Assembly: GCA_017505725.1 (NCBI GenBank)
Contig: JAFVOR010000064.1
Coordinates: 1-38,453, forward strand
Direction: 5' to 3'
DNA length: 38,453 nucleotides
Origin: Alistipes sp.
GTDB lineage: Bacteria; Bacteroidota; Bacteroidia; Bacteroidales; Rikenellaceae
The translations under genes and the position numbers were made by a program. Below are positions 24,240 through 32,462 of this stretch, piece after piece. A model generated the notes under the pieces. That model made no database searches. It was not told the origin of the DNA and was given only the letters and a program-made list of their open reading frames with translations. Every line of letters starts with the position of its first letter. Position 1 is the stretch's first letter.

Positions 24240-25220
24240 TTATTCGTAGAGAGAAAATTCTGCTAATACTGGGTAGTGATCCGAGTACCTCCAAACGCCC
24301 ACGCCATTGTTGATGGCCACACCATTTGGCGAGTACATAATCTTATCCACATGTGCAAAACCATAGAGGAAGTCAATCGACTTGAGTGACTTACGCATCG
24401 ACTCGGTGCCGTAGATGAAGTCGATATACGACTTGTTGTAGCTATTCATCTCGGCCCACAAATCGTAGTACGAGTTCTTGCGTACCTCAACATCGACATT
24501 CTTGCCGACATTACTATTGAAGTCACCCATCATCAACCAATGCTCATCACGATAGTGCTCCTTCGAGTTGATGGTCTTCGAGAGGTAGAAGTTAATCTCG
24601 TTCATACGGAAATTACTTGCGTTAGCGATATTGTCTGGCTGCAAGTGAAGGTTTACGAGATTTACCGAGATGTCGTCGGTGAAATGAACCTTTGCGTATA
24701 ATGCACCGTGCGAAACTGTGGTATTCTCGTCGCCACGCAGGCGCTCGATAATCTCGATAGGGTACTTCGAAGTGATAACCACAGGGTAGTTATCCTTGTA
24801 AGGGCCCATTACGACATATTGGTGTCCCCAACGCTTAGCAAGAGCTACCCATCCCGAAGGGTTGTCCCACTTCGATTCCACATTCTTCTGGTCGGGATAA
24901 GGGAGGTAGCGACTATAGTGCGAGAGGTTCTTGCCGTCGATGTCCCAATGGCTGGCTGCCTCCTGAATACAGAAGACATCGGGGTTAATCTCGTTGATGT
25001 AGGCAACGAAGTTTACATAGTCGTCGAACTGGTCGCACCACATACCATCCTGAATATTCCAACTCAACAACTTGAAGTTGTTGACAAACTCTGCCGACTC
25101 GCTCTCCACCTTGAGAGGGGTGTCGCCCTCAACAAGCTTTGTTCCGCAGGCAGAGAGGAGTGTTGCAGCCATCATCGCACCGAAAACGACTGCCATATGC
25201 TTTATATTAGAACTCATCAT
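24240..25220 (-). CDS. EEP-family phosphoesterase/nuclease lipoprotein
   Basis: A 326-aa protein with a lipoprotein signal (AVVFGAMMAATLLSAC, Cys ~25, then GTKLVEGD). EEP motifs: LLSWNIQDGMWCDQF (res ~53-67), CIQEAASHWD (~86-95), HGALYAKVHF, NLVNLHLQPDN (~194-204), MMGDFNSNVG (~235-244), YIDFIYGTES (~266-275) and YSDHYPVLAEF (~312-322). It shares the WNI/NI-DGMW-DQF block and the EA-HWD block with the secreted EEP enzyme at 12882-13805, so both belong to one subgroup. Its first ~14 bp overlap the end of the BACON gene, implying translational coupling. Two adjacent ATGs (25220, 25217) could start it. It probably acts on the cell surface, cutting polymer before SusC/D uptake; the substrate is unknown. 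Confidence 0.93.
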   Translation of the reverse strand: MMSSNIKHMAVVFGAMMAATLLSACGTKLVEGDTPLKVESESAEFVNNFKLLSWNIQDGMWCDQFDDYVNFVAYINEINPDVFCIQEAASHWDIDGKNLSHYSRYLPYPDQKNVESKWDNPSGWVALAKRWGHQYVVMGPYKDNYPVVITSKYPIEIIERLRGDENTTVSHGALYAKVHFTDDISVNLVNLHLQPDNIANASNFRMNEINFYLSKTINSKEHYRDEHWLMMGDFNSNVGKNVDVEVRKNSYYDLWAEMNSYNKSYIDFIYGTESMRKSLKSIDFLYGFAHVDKIMYSPNGVAINNGVGVWRYSDHYPVLAEFSLYE

Positions 25221-25917
25221 CTTCCTCCTCTGTCTTTAAAGTTTCAAACTGCTCTGGAGCAACAGGCTTGCTCTTCTGCACGACGGTTGTAGTCGAACGG
25301 AAGGTGTCGCCCCACGCATCGGTGTAAGATACCTCAACCTCGGCAACACGAGCCTCCTCGCCGTTGTTCACATCGGTCGAGAGGTGAATCTCTGCTCCAT
25401 TTACTGTCATATAGTGGCTCGTAACCCACTCGCCCTTCACCTCGTAGTGCATATCTTCAGCCTCGAATACCGAAAGGTTGGTATTCACTGGCAACAAGAA
25501 CTCCGTAGTGTTGTAGTCGAAGTTGTAGCTCTTCTCGGTGAACTCCACCTTTGGTGTGATACCATTTTGGCGGAAGTAGATGGTTATCGAGGTGAAGCCG
25601 TCGCCTGTAATAACTGTGAATACAGCCTGACGGCGCAAGCCACGACGCACACCATCGAAGGCGTTCTCGTCGTAGCGCACGGTGAAGGCACCCACGCCAT
25701 TGCCCGAGGTTGGGCCCTCGAAGTGGCACCACTCCTGCGACGCCTCGTCCATCGATACGCTCCACGCACCTGGTGTGGTCACTCCGAACGAGTGAACTCC
25801 AGCATCGGGGGTAACAATAACGATTTGGTCGCTATTTTTTGTAATAATCTCCTCTTTTTGGCAGCCGCACGCCACAATAAGCACTACAGCAAGGAGAATC
25901 TTTATCATCTTTTTCAT
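25207..25917 (-). CDS. BACON-domain lipoprotein
   Basis: A 236-aa lipoprotein from the ATG at 25917 (MKKMIKILLAVVLIVACGC; the lipid Cys is probably the second, followed by QKEE). Two BACON-like beta-sandwich modules are apparent: ~30-110 (TTPGAWSVSMDEASQEWCHF then FTVITGDGFTSITIYFRQNG) and ~115-215 (VSYTDAWGDTFRSTTTVVQK). The tail is very acidic (TLKTEEEDDEF). BACON modules bind glycans or mucin or act as spacers in surface lipoproteins. It starts 11 bp after the FISUMP gene stop and overlaps the EEP lipoprotein start. It is likely a surface adaptor of the uptake system; the binding partner is not known. Confidence 0.85.
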   Translation of the reverse strand: MKKMIKILLAVVLIVACGCQKEEIITKNSDQIVIVTPDAGVHSFGVTTPGAWSVSMDEASQEWCHFEGPTSGNGVGAFTVRYDENAFDGVRRGLRRQAVFTVITGDGFTSITIYFRQNGITPKVEFTEKSYNFDYNTTEFLLPVNTNLSVFEAEDMHYEVKGEWVTSHYMTVNGAEIHLSTDVNNGEEARVAEVEVSYTDAWGDTFRSTTTVVQKSKPVAPEQFETLKTEEEDDEF

Positions 25918-25928
25918 ATCGCTATTAT

Positions 25929-28900
25929 CTATTTTTTGATACAACGAACTCCCATTGCAGTTACTGGTGCCCAAGAACCCGTGTTAACAGTGCGTGCTCC
26001 AGCACCCTTACCCCAATAGAGGAACAACTGCTTCGAATCGTTAGTTGTAGCTCCTGCAATATTGGCATTAGGGCTATTCACAGTTGTCCACAAACCATAG
26101 TATTGGCGCAAACCGCTTACGGCATGCCACAAGAACTCGCCTTCGCGCTCTATGTAGTAACCACCTTTGCAGTTACCCTCGGCAGCCAAGTGCGCTGTAG
26201 GAGGTGTTGCTGTATTCAACGCAATGAGGTCGGCAACGATAGTTGCTGTCAGTGGCAACTCATAGCCATAAGGACACGGATCGTACTGCTTGTGCTTCTC
26301 GTTAGAGTAGTTCCACGAAGCTTCGGCGTGCGAAGGGTCCATACTCCAGACCTGATTCCAATGACGATGTGTTGTGTCGTTTGTCTGACAACCGATGTAG
26401 AGAGGCGACTTTGTAGCCGCAGCATTTGTTGCCCAGAAAGTCAGGGAAACACCGCTGGTGAATCGCTTCATAACAGATGCCGGAATTGCACCTCCTGCAC
26501 CACCTGTACCACCTACGGTGATGAGATCTGCCGATGGGTAGTGGTAGGTTGGAGAGTTCTCGCCCGACTGTCCCAAACGAGTAGCCCACGCCTCGTTGGT
26601 GTAGTTCTTTGCGTAAGGGAATGGCGATGGACGGCCCCACTGATAGAGCATACCGCCCGAAGCGAGGAAGTCTGCATCGGTCATAGCCTCCATCTCGGCC
26701 TTCGAAGTAGGAACTTTCAATGCGCCGATGTTGCGGTCATAGTAGGTGTTCGAGCCCAAGACAACATCCTTTGGCTGACCTGCGCCAGGGCACCACAAGT
26801 GCCAAGCCCAGAGGACCATACCGCCGTCGATTGTAGCAATCGAAGCGTTACCTACCGAGCCGTCGTAGTAGAACGAGATGCTCTTGCCCTCGTTGCAGAT
26901 GCCCACCTGCGAAATCATACCGCTATTCAACTCAAAGAGAGTACCAGCGATTGCGTTCTCGGTGATGAGAGCGCCACCATCCTCATCGTGTGTATAGCCA
27001 CCCTTCGAACGAGCGTCAAACATATACCAACCCTTCTTGTTCGGAAGAACGAAGCAGTTTGCGTACTTCTCGCCTGCCGAAAGGTTTGTACACTTAATGG
27101 TCGACACTGCCATCTCGCTGAGCGAAGCTGGAATAGCTTCGATAGCCGATGTGCTTGTTGTTGCGGTTGCGCCCAACGATGCGCTGATTGCCACCGAGAT
27201 ATCCTCTGCAGGGTAACTACCTGCAGGGACTGCGATATAGAGTGTGCGACTCTCGCCATTTGCCAAAACCAAAGGCTCGGCAAAGAGGAGTTGCACACTA
27301 TTCTTCGCCTTTGTCAGAGTTGCCACAGGGCGCTCCTCGTAGTTCATATCCACGGTTGCGACACCTGCCAAAGGCAAGCTCTTGCTATTGACTGTCACCG
27401 ACGAAATCTTACAATCGGCATATGTCGAGGTTACGGTTACGCCAAGAATCGACGAGAGGAGATAGACCTCGCCCTTGCCATTCTCGCTACGACCTACATA
27501 GATTTGGGTTGCCTTATCGATTGCATCGGCAGTGTAGTTCTGCACTGCAGGGAACTCCACCACGGCCTTGCTATCGAGCGAAGTTACGGCCGACGCTGGG
27601 TATACGAGGTTGTAGGTCTCCTCTGGAGTACCTGAAGCCACGATGCGAGCATCGAATGCCGACTTCACCTGCACATTCGAGTTGATGAGCTTGCCACGAG
27701 TTGCGTCGTAGACTGCGACATAGTCGTCGGCCGCCCAACCGCTCTTTGCAAACTCCACATCCTCGAGCGAGATGTCGATAGTCTGATATGTAATATCCTC
27801 GGCGAGGGTCGAGAGGTTCATCTTGTTGATAACCACCTTGTCGCCGACATTCTTTATCAACGAGCTACCATCCTCGGCTGTCACCGCAATGTTCAAATCG
27901 TCGTACTCGCCAGCAGGGAGTGTCAGATAGAATGTCAACGGATTGGCCATCGTTGTCTCTGGCAAGATGGCGCTTGCATCGAGGGTGATGATGCTCTTTG
28001 TGCCCACCTCGGCAGCGTTGCAAACATAGCCATTGGCGGTATCCACCAAGAGCTTACCTGCAAGAGGCTTTGCCGAAGAGAGGGTTATATACTTAACCTT
28101 CAAATCTGCGCTTACACGCACGCCCACAACGCCCATAACATACTCGAACGAGAGGTCGGCTCCCTCCTCGCCCTGCGCCACCATAAATGGCGTAGAGTCG
28201 ACGAACTGTGCAAGCAAATCGCTGTTGTAGAGCTGTGTATCGTTTGCGGTGAGCGTGAGAACGCCATCCACAAGGGTTGCATTTGCGCTATATGGATAGT
28301 AGGCGGTCACTGCGCCAGTGCTTGCTGCACCTACGAACTCTCCCTTTGCTTTGTTTGCGCTCGATGCCGAGAGCGAGAACTTGGTATTCTTGGAGTTCTC
28401 CGAGAAGATACCAATCTCTGCGCCAGCCTTCCAGGTACGAGGCGATACCTCGCTCTGCTCGCCGAGAGTGAGGGCTGCAAAGTCGGCCACGATAGTGCCG
28501 CTCGACAACGCCTCCTCCGAGGTTGCCGCCACAACTCGCTTAACGGTATACGAGCCATTGAGTTGCTTCGAAATAATGCCATCCGAGGTTGTAACCTCGA
28601 TGCTCAATGCCGAGTATGTTGCTGGTGGCAACATCACATAGAGCGTTGCTGGGTTCTCTTCGCTTGTCTGTACGCCCTCACCGCAGTTGAGTGTGAGCGA
28701 ATAGAGAGAACGAGCCACTGCCGAAGCCTCCATATCGTTCTCGAAGTCGAAAGCGATGCGGCCTGCGAGAGGCTGATTTGCGCTTGTGAGTTTGATTGAC
28801 TCGATGGTGAAGTTGCCCTTAATCGAGATGCCGAGGCAACCATAGAGGTGACCAAGAGCCACATTTTCGTCGGTAGATTTTGCGACCAAGATAGTGCTGT

Positions 28901-29318
28901 TAGCCTCGAACTGCTTTACGAGGTCAGCGTCGTAGGTCTGAGTGTCGGGGATTGTAAGAGCCACCTTCGAGCCCTCTGCCGTAGCCTCCTTGTCGTAAGG
29001 GTAGTAGGCGTAGATGTTGCCCTTCAACTCTGCACCGTAGAATAGGCCCTCCACCGCTCCGTCGTAGTCGTTGAAGAGGGTGTACTTGGCATTCTTGCCA
29101 CCTTCGCTACCGAAAGCCCCGATGTAGGCGCCCTTCGACCAAGTGTGGTCGTTGCTACCCACCAAGACCTCCTGCGAAAGCGTAAGTTCGAGTTGTGCAG
29201 TTGTGGCTTTGATTGTTGTGTGACCTGGTGTTGCAGGAGTGTCTACTCCGTCATCAGGTTGCACACACCCCGAAAGAGATAGAACAACACATAGAAGTGT
29301 GAAGTACAATCTTTTCAT
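25929..29318 (-). CDS. Fimbrillin-like triple-repeat lipoprotein with C-terminal FISUMP domain
   Basis: A 1129-aa lipoprotein (MKRLYFTLLCVVLSLSGC then VQPDDGVD, an acidic export signal). Three tandem fimbrillin-like modules of ~250 aa occupy ~25-775; each repeats a W-GA/AD-IG/VA-F/Y strand, a YYPY-type strand, a D-Q-Y-ADL motif, PLAG, and a LY--LP-G-Y strand. From ~790 a FISUMP-type domain follows: WYMFDARSKGG, WAWHLWCPG, VVLGSNTYYDRNIGAL, GGMLYQWGRPSPFPY, YDPCPYGYELP and final GVRCIKK. Proteins of this form are surface adhesins or ligand-binding factors in Bacteroidetes. It is the first gene of the nine-gene operon. No exact consensus promoter is found upstream, only a near-match TACACTTTG right at the start codon. 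Confidence 0.85.
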   Translation of the reverse strand: MKRLYFTLLCVVLSLSGCVQPDDGVDTPATPGHTTIKATTAQLELTLSQEVLVGSNDHTWSKGAYIGAFGSEGGKNAKYTLFNDYDGAVEGLFYGAELKGNIYAYYPYDKEATAEGSKVALTIPDTQTYDADLVKQFEANSTILVAKSTDENVALGHLYGCLGISIKGNFTIESIKLTSANQPLAGRIAFDFENDMEASAVARSLYSLTLNCGEGVQTSEENPATLYVMLPPATYSALSIEVTTSDGIISKQLNGSYTVKRVVAATSEEALSSGTIVADFAALTLGEQSEVSPRTWKAGAEIGIFSENSKNTKFSLSASSANKAKGEFVGAASTGAVTAYYPYSANATLVDGVLTLTANDTQLYNSDLLAQFVDSTPFMVAQGEEGADLSFEYVMGVVGVRVSADLKVKYITLSSAKPLAGKLLVDTANGYVCNAAEVGTKSIITLDASAILPETTMANPLTFYLTLPAGEYDDLNIAVTAEDGSSLIKNVGDKVVINKMNLSTLAEDITYQTIDISLEDVEFAKSGWAADDYVAVYDATRGKLINSNVQVKSAFDARIVASGTPEETYNLVYPASAVTSLDSKAVVEFPAVQNYTADAIDKATQIYVGRSENGKGEVYLLSSILGVTVTSTYADCKISSVTVNSKSLPLAGVATVDMNYEERPVATLTKAKNSVQLLFAEPLVLANGESRTLYIAVPAGSYPAEDISVAISASLGATATTSTSAIEAIPASLSEMAVSTIKCTNLSAGEKYANCFVLPNKKGWYMFDARSKGGYTHDEDGGALITENAIAGTLFELNSGMISQVGICNEGKSISFYYDGSVGNASIATIDGGMVLWAWHLWCPGAGQPKDVVLGSNTYYDRNIGALKVPTSKAEMEAMTDADFLASGGMLYQWGRPSPFPYAKNYTNEAWATRLGQSGENSPTYHYPSADLITVGGTGGAGGAIPASVMKRFTSGVSLTFWATNAAATKSPLYIGCQTNDTTHRHWNQVWSMDPSHAEASWNYSNEKHKQYDPCPYGYELPLTATIVADLIALNTATPPTAHLAAEGNCKGGYYIEREGEFLWHAVSGLRQYYGLWTTVNSPNANIAGATTNDSKQLFLYWGKGAGARTVNTGSWAPVTAMGVRCIKK

Positions 29319-29432
29319 ACAAAGTGTAGTTTTATACCTATATATATTAAGATATATGGGCGGTTTTTTTTGGTTGGTTTGTGAGGGTTATTTTCTCTTT
29401 GAATTATCTACTTTGTGTTAGTGAAAGTTAAT
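29319..29432. other. AT-rich leader region of the surface-uptake operon
   Basis: No gene is visible in this stretch. It contains an AT-rich near-palindrome (TATATATTAAGATATA) and a T8 run. A promoter for the operon is expected here, but no exact TTTG-N19-TAnnTTTG was found. Confidence 0.4.
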
Positions 29433-29525
29433 CGTCATTCCGAGCGAGAGAAACGAGCGTGGGAATCTCCCACCAACCATTACGATAGGAGATTGCCACA
29501 GTCGCTATGCTCCTTCGCAATGACG
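29433..29525. repeat. REP-like imperfect inverted repeat
   Basis: The arm CGTCATTCCGAGCG...GGAATCTCC (29433-29470) is repeated inverted as GGAGATTGCC...TCGCAATGACG (29488-29525). This CGTCATT-CGAG/GGAATCTCC form is a known kind of dispersed intergenic palindrome in bacterial genomes. Only one copy lies in the window. Confidence 0.75.
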
Positions 29526-29566
29526 TATAGGCCTTTCGTAGATAATTCTGTTTTATTTGGCAGATA

Positions 29567-29598
29567 CCCGAGTGCTATTCAACGGAATGGCACTCGGG
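29567..29598 (-). terminator. Terminator hairpin of the fimbrillin gene
   Basis: CCCGAGTGC (29567-29575) pairs with GCACTCGGG (29590-29598), and an inner ATTC/GAAT extension closes on an AACG loop. It is 26 nt past the stop at 29625. The following minus-strand sequence is only moderately T-rich. Confidence 0.7.
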
Positions 29599-29624
29599 CG
29601 TGTAACTGCCTAATTGTTTAGGGT

Positions 29625-31865
29625 TTAGAACTTACCGCGACGGCAACGAACATTGTAGCCCTGAGCGTTTACAGTCTTACTTGGACTTGGGTTGAGAAGA
29701 CCTGGTGCAGTGTAGCCGTTTCCAATCTCACCGAATGCCATTGCACCACCATTACCTACAGTATAAGTCTTACTGTCCTTTGTAACGGTGTAAGTATTGG
29801 TATTGTTGGTGTTTACAACATAGATGTAACCGCAGTTAGCATACTGACCGGCAACGCCTGTAATACCCGATGTTCTGTTACCTGCGCAAGGCCAATACAT
29901 AGGAACAGCGTTATCATCCTTATCCTTGCAGTCATTGTAATACATACCATAGAACTTATAGCCCGACTTGTAGGTAGCATCATCCTCAGCAGCACGAGCA
30001 TAGCCAAACTTAGCCTTCACGGCATCGCTTATGGTAGCATACCAATAGAGGACAGAGTAGTTCTCCATAATATATCCTGGAGGGCACGGATCGTGAGCAG
30101 TCTTGTACTTCATCATCTCATCGTGCTCGTTATTGTTGATACTATTCCAAAGACGATAATTACCCTCTGAAACAAGCACACTTGTTGGTGAAGTTTTGCC
30201 TTGCTGGTTAATAATGTTTGACAAGTTCCAAAGATCCTTATTACCCTCATTTGCTCGGTACTCGTAGTTTGGCAAGGTGATACCATTGTGAACATAGAGC
30301 GTCTGACCCTCCTCGGTGAACGAAGACGCAAAGATATTTGCTGCGCTTGCCGATGTTGCCCAATACTGGCTATACTGCGAGAAACCATACGCTACATCGC
30401 AACGAGTGTTGTGGAGAGTTGAAATATTCTCCTTAGTCTTGTCGCCCAAGCTCTTGATACGAGGGAGTGGGTTACAGCTCTGATACTGGAAGTAAACACC
30501 ACAAGCATCGCTTGCATTCTCCAATGCAATTGTGTTGTTGAATGCTACATTCTGATTTGAAAGAGTCACGGTAGAGGTTGTCTCGATATTAGAAGTAGGA
30601 ACCCAAGTTGCACCTAATACACGATCCATCAAGTAGTAAGCAACGTTCGCATTCTTACCCGAACCCATAATCTTCAAGGTCTTAGGTGCATCGGTAATCC
30701 AGATGTGCCAGTGCCAAATAATAGCATTATTACCCTGATTACCATTGGTGAGTACAACCAATGCGTTACCCTTCTTACCATTGGTCTTGAACGAAATCTT
30801 GTTGGTTGCCGGATCGTAGTGCAAGTCGTAAACCATACCAGCCTCCTCAGCCCACTTAATCTCGGCAGTAACACCACCCTTGAGAACAACGCCGTCAGCC
30901 AAGATACAAGGGAACTCATACGAACCTGCTGTTGGAGGAACCATATAGCAACGAGCGTAGTCCTCGTAAGCCTTACCTGTAGTGCCTGCCAACGAAACAG
31001 GATTTGTAGGAGTATGAGCAGCCAAATTGATGTGAGATGCGCTAATAGGCTTGATAGCCGAACGAGTTACAGTGTGCTTGTTGTTAGCATAGACAGCATG
31101 CGAGCCCTTGTCGGTGATGAATACAAGACCCATATTCTCGTACTCGCCTGCAGGCAATGCGATATAGAGATCCTCACCATTTGTGATATCCAAACCTTCC
31201 TTGTAGGTATACTTCAAGTAAGAGAAAGCAGCATTGTTGGTAGCCATCTTAAGGTTACCATTCTCACCTACGGTCTTCGAAAGGTCGAGAGATGCCGACT
31301 GAGCGATTGGGTGGAACTCAGATGATGTACGGCAGGTTGAACGAACGATAACGCCCTGCAACTTACCCTCACCCTTTACAGGAACCTTGATATAACCAAG
31401 CAAGTTCTTGAAAGCGATGTACTCGCCCTCAACAACACCCTTCATAGGGTTCTGATCGAAGATTGCCTCAGCGCTTGCAAGGTTTGTTACATTGTAAGGC
31501 AGGTTGAACGATGCAGTTGCACCGCTGATAGATGGCTTAGGTGACATGTAGAGCACATAAGCAGTGTTCTCAGGTACGGCAACCTTGTTGTTGATGTGGT
31601 CAACGGTGTACTTCTGTGAGTCGAGAGTAAGTGCACCACCCTCACCCTTGAGTACTACCTGAATCTGGTCGCCCTCGCTCCACGAAAGCTTACCGCTTAC
31701 GCCGTCACGCTCAAGACGAGTGTCATCCTCGAATATCAAGCCCTTCTCAACGAGAGCACCACGCTGGATATCAGTATCAACCAAATTGTCGATTGTTTGA
31801 TCTTTAACGCAGCCCGTAAAGAATACCGCTACGGCTGCCAATCCCAAAAGTATTGTCTTTTTCAT
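29625..31865 (-). CDS. Fimbrillin-family/FISUMP-like lipoprotein
   Basis: A 746-aa lipoprotein. The ATG at 31865 gives MKKTILLGLAAVAVFFTGC then VKDQTIDN; longer upstream starts lack a signal peptide and overlap the small gene before it. Residues ~25-310 form a fimbrillin-like module (GKLSWSEGDQIQVVLKG, YVLYMSPKPSISG, GEDLYIALPAGEYENM). The ~330-745 part is FISUMP-like (ARCYMVPPTAGSYEF, IWHWHIWITDAPKT, YLMDRVLGATWVPT, HDPCPPGYIMENY and final GYNVRCRRGKF). It is a shorter relative of the 1129-aa protein at 25929-29318, with one repeat instead of three. It has its own terminator and is preceded 44 nt upstream by a 47-codon gene with which it probably shares a transcript. The likely role is a surface or fimbrial-tip adhesin; the ligand is unknown. 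Confidence 0.87.
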   Translation of the reverse strand: MKKTILLGLAAVAVFFTGCVKDQTIDNLVDTDIQRGALVEKGLIFEDDTRLERDGVSGKLSWSEGDQIQVVLKGEGGALTLDSQKYTVDHINNKVAVPENTAYVLYMSPKPSISGATASFNLPYNVTNLASAEAIFDQNPMKGVVEGEYIAFKNLLGYIKVPVKGEGKLQGVIVRSTCRTSSEFHPIAQSASLDLSKTVGENGNLKMATNNAAFSYLKYTYKEGLDITNGEDLYIALPAGEYENMGLVFITDKGSHAVYANNKHTVTRSAIKPISASHINLAAHTPTNPVSLAGTTGKAYEDYARCYMVPPTAGSYEFPCILADGVVLKGGVTAEIKWAEEAGMVYDLHYDPATNKISFKTNGKKGNALVVLTNGNQGNNAIIWHWHIWITDAPKTLKIMGSGKNANVAYYLMDRVLGATWVPTSNIETTSTVTLSNQNVAFNNTIALENASDACGVYFQYQSCNPLPRIKSLGDKTKENISTLHNTRCDVAYGFSQYSQYWATSASAANIFASSFTEEGQTLYVHNGITLPNYEYRANEGNKDLWNLSNIINQQGKTSPTSVLVSEGNYRLWNSINNNEHDEMMKYKTAHDPCPPGYIMENYSVLYWYATISDAVKAKFGYARAAEDDATYKSGYKFYGMYYNDCKDKDDNAVPMYWPCAGNRTSGITGVAGQYANCGYIYVVNTNNTNTYTVTKDSKTYTVGNGGAMAFGEIGNGYTAPGLLNPSPSKTVNAQGYNVRCRRGKF

Positions 31866-31908
31866 TTTGTAGTGTGTTTTTAATTTCTTAATCAGGTTTG
31901 TTTGTGGG

Positions 31909-32052
31909 TTAGAACGCGTCATCCGCTTCTTGCTCTTCGAGTTTCTCGAGTGGGGTGTCATAAGACACTGCGAATCCGGCCTCAGCTCGTACCGCAATTT
32001 CGACTATTGCCGGCTTGGCATAATCGTTACTTAACAGTTGTTTTTTTACCAT
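31909..32052 (-). CDS. Small 47-aa acidic-tailed protein upstream of the fimbrillin gene
   Basis: ATG at 32052, stop TAA at 31909. The product begins MVKKQLLSNDYAKPAIVEIA and ends EKLEEQEADDAF. The 'MKK-L---Y-KP-I/VE' opening is common in short conserved proteins of unknown function placed upstream of Bacteroidales surface-protein genes. There is no transmembrane segment. It lies 44 nt before the fimbrillin start, in the same direction. Upstream, TTTG-N20-TACTTAAA is a partial promoter match. It might be a peptide precursor, a small regulator or a translated leader; none can be chosen. Confidence 0.65.
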   Translation of the reverse strand: MVKKQLLSNDYAKPAIVEIAVRAEAGFAVSYDTPLEKLEEQEADDAF

Positions 32053-32101
32053 AAGATTTAAGTTTTAAGTATTGTTTATTAATGTTTGATAGTCAAAAAA
32101 C

Positions 32102-32150
32102 AAGATAGGGAAGCACCCGACCCCAAAAAGGTCGAATGTCTCCCTATCTT
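32102..32150 (-). terminator. Terminator of the 34-aa gene
   Basis: A 10-bp stem (32102-32111 with 32141-32150) with an inner 5-bp hairpin (CGACC/GGTCG, 32118-32122 with 32130-32134), followed on the minus strand by GTTTTTTG. It starts at the base next to the stop codon at 32151. Confidence 0.85.
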
Positions 32151-32255
32151 TTATGCACTATTGGCAAGAGTGTATCCTACGGAACACCCCCCCCCATCAG
32201 AAACGGTCATAAATGCCTTAGAATCAAGCATTAGCACATCATCAAAGAGACTCAT
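32151..32255 (-). CDS. 34-aa peptide with a poly-G (GGG-Gly) tract
   Basis: ATG at 32255, stop TAA at 32151; the terminator hairpin begins at the very next base and a TATATTTG -7 box lies ~60 nt upstream, so this looks like a complete transcription unit. The peptide starts MSLFDDVLMLDSKAFMTVSD, then Gly-Gly-Gly-Cys and ends SVGYTLANSA. The three Gly codons are a run of nine G (32187-32195 region on the minus strand), a possible slippage site: either frameshift truncates or rewrites the short tail. A hydrophilic/amphipathic leader, Gly-Gly and a short Cys-containing tail are reminiscent of secreted peptide precursors, but no maturation or export gene is adjacent. The function is not known. Confidence 0.6.
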   Translation of the reverse strand: MSLFDDVLMLDSKAFMTVSDGGGCSVGYTLANSA

Positions 32256-32314
32256 TATTCTCTATTTCAACCTAAAAAAGATTTATTCGTTCTCAGAATC
32301 ACCTTCTGTTATTG

Positions 32315-32322
32315 CAAATATA
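32315..32322 (-). promoter_or_regulatory. -7 element of the 34-aa gene
   Basis: The minus strand reads TATATTTG, an exact TAnnTTTG match. No TTTG is found at -33. The predicted start is near 32308, with a leader of ~53 nt. Confidence 0.5.
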
Positions 32323-32417
32323 AGCATTTTTTTTGATAATTCCATATTATTAGGAGAAATATGGTAACTTGTCAATAATACGGGACGACTTTGGCTCTCT
32401 TGTCCATGTAAAAGAAA

Positions 32418-32446
32418 GGAGGGTGTGCCATTGGGACACACCCTCC
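32418..32446 (-). terminator. Terminator of the Api92-like gene
   Basis: GGAGGGTGTG (32418-32427) pairs perfectly with CACACCCTCC (32437-32446) around a 9-nt loop. The minus strand continues TTTCTTTTAC. It lies 17 nt beyond the stop at 32463. Confidence 0.85.
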
Positions 32447-32462
32447 ATTGTTATTGATGCTG

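Noticed and set aside
32086-32367. 93-codon plus-strand ORF
   Set aside because: It overlaps the terminator, 34-aa gene and promoter box on the other strand, and lacks a promoter of its own.
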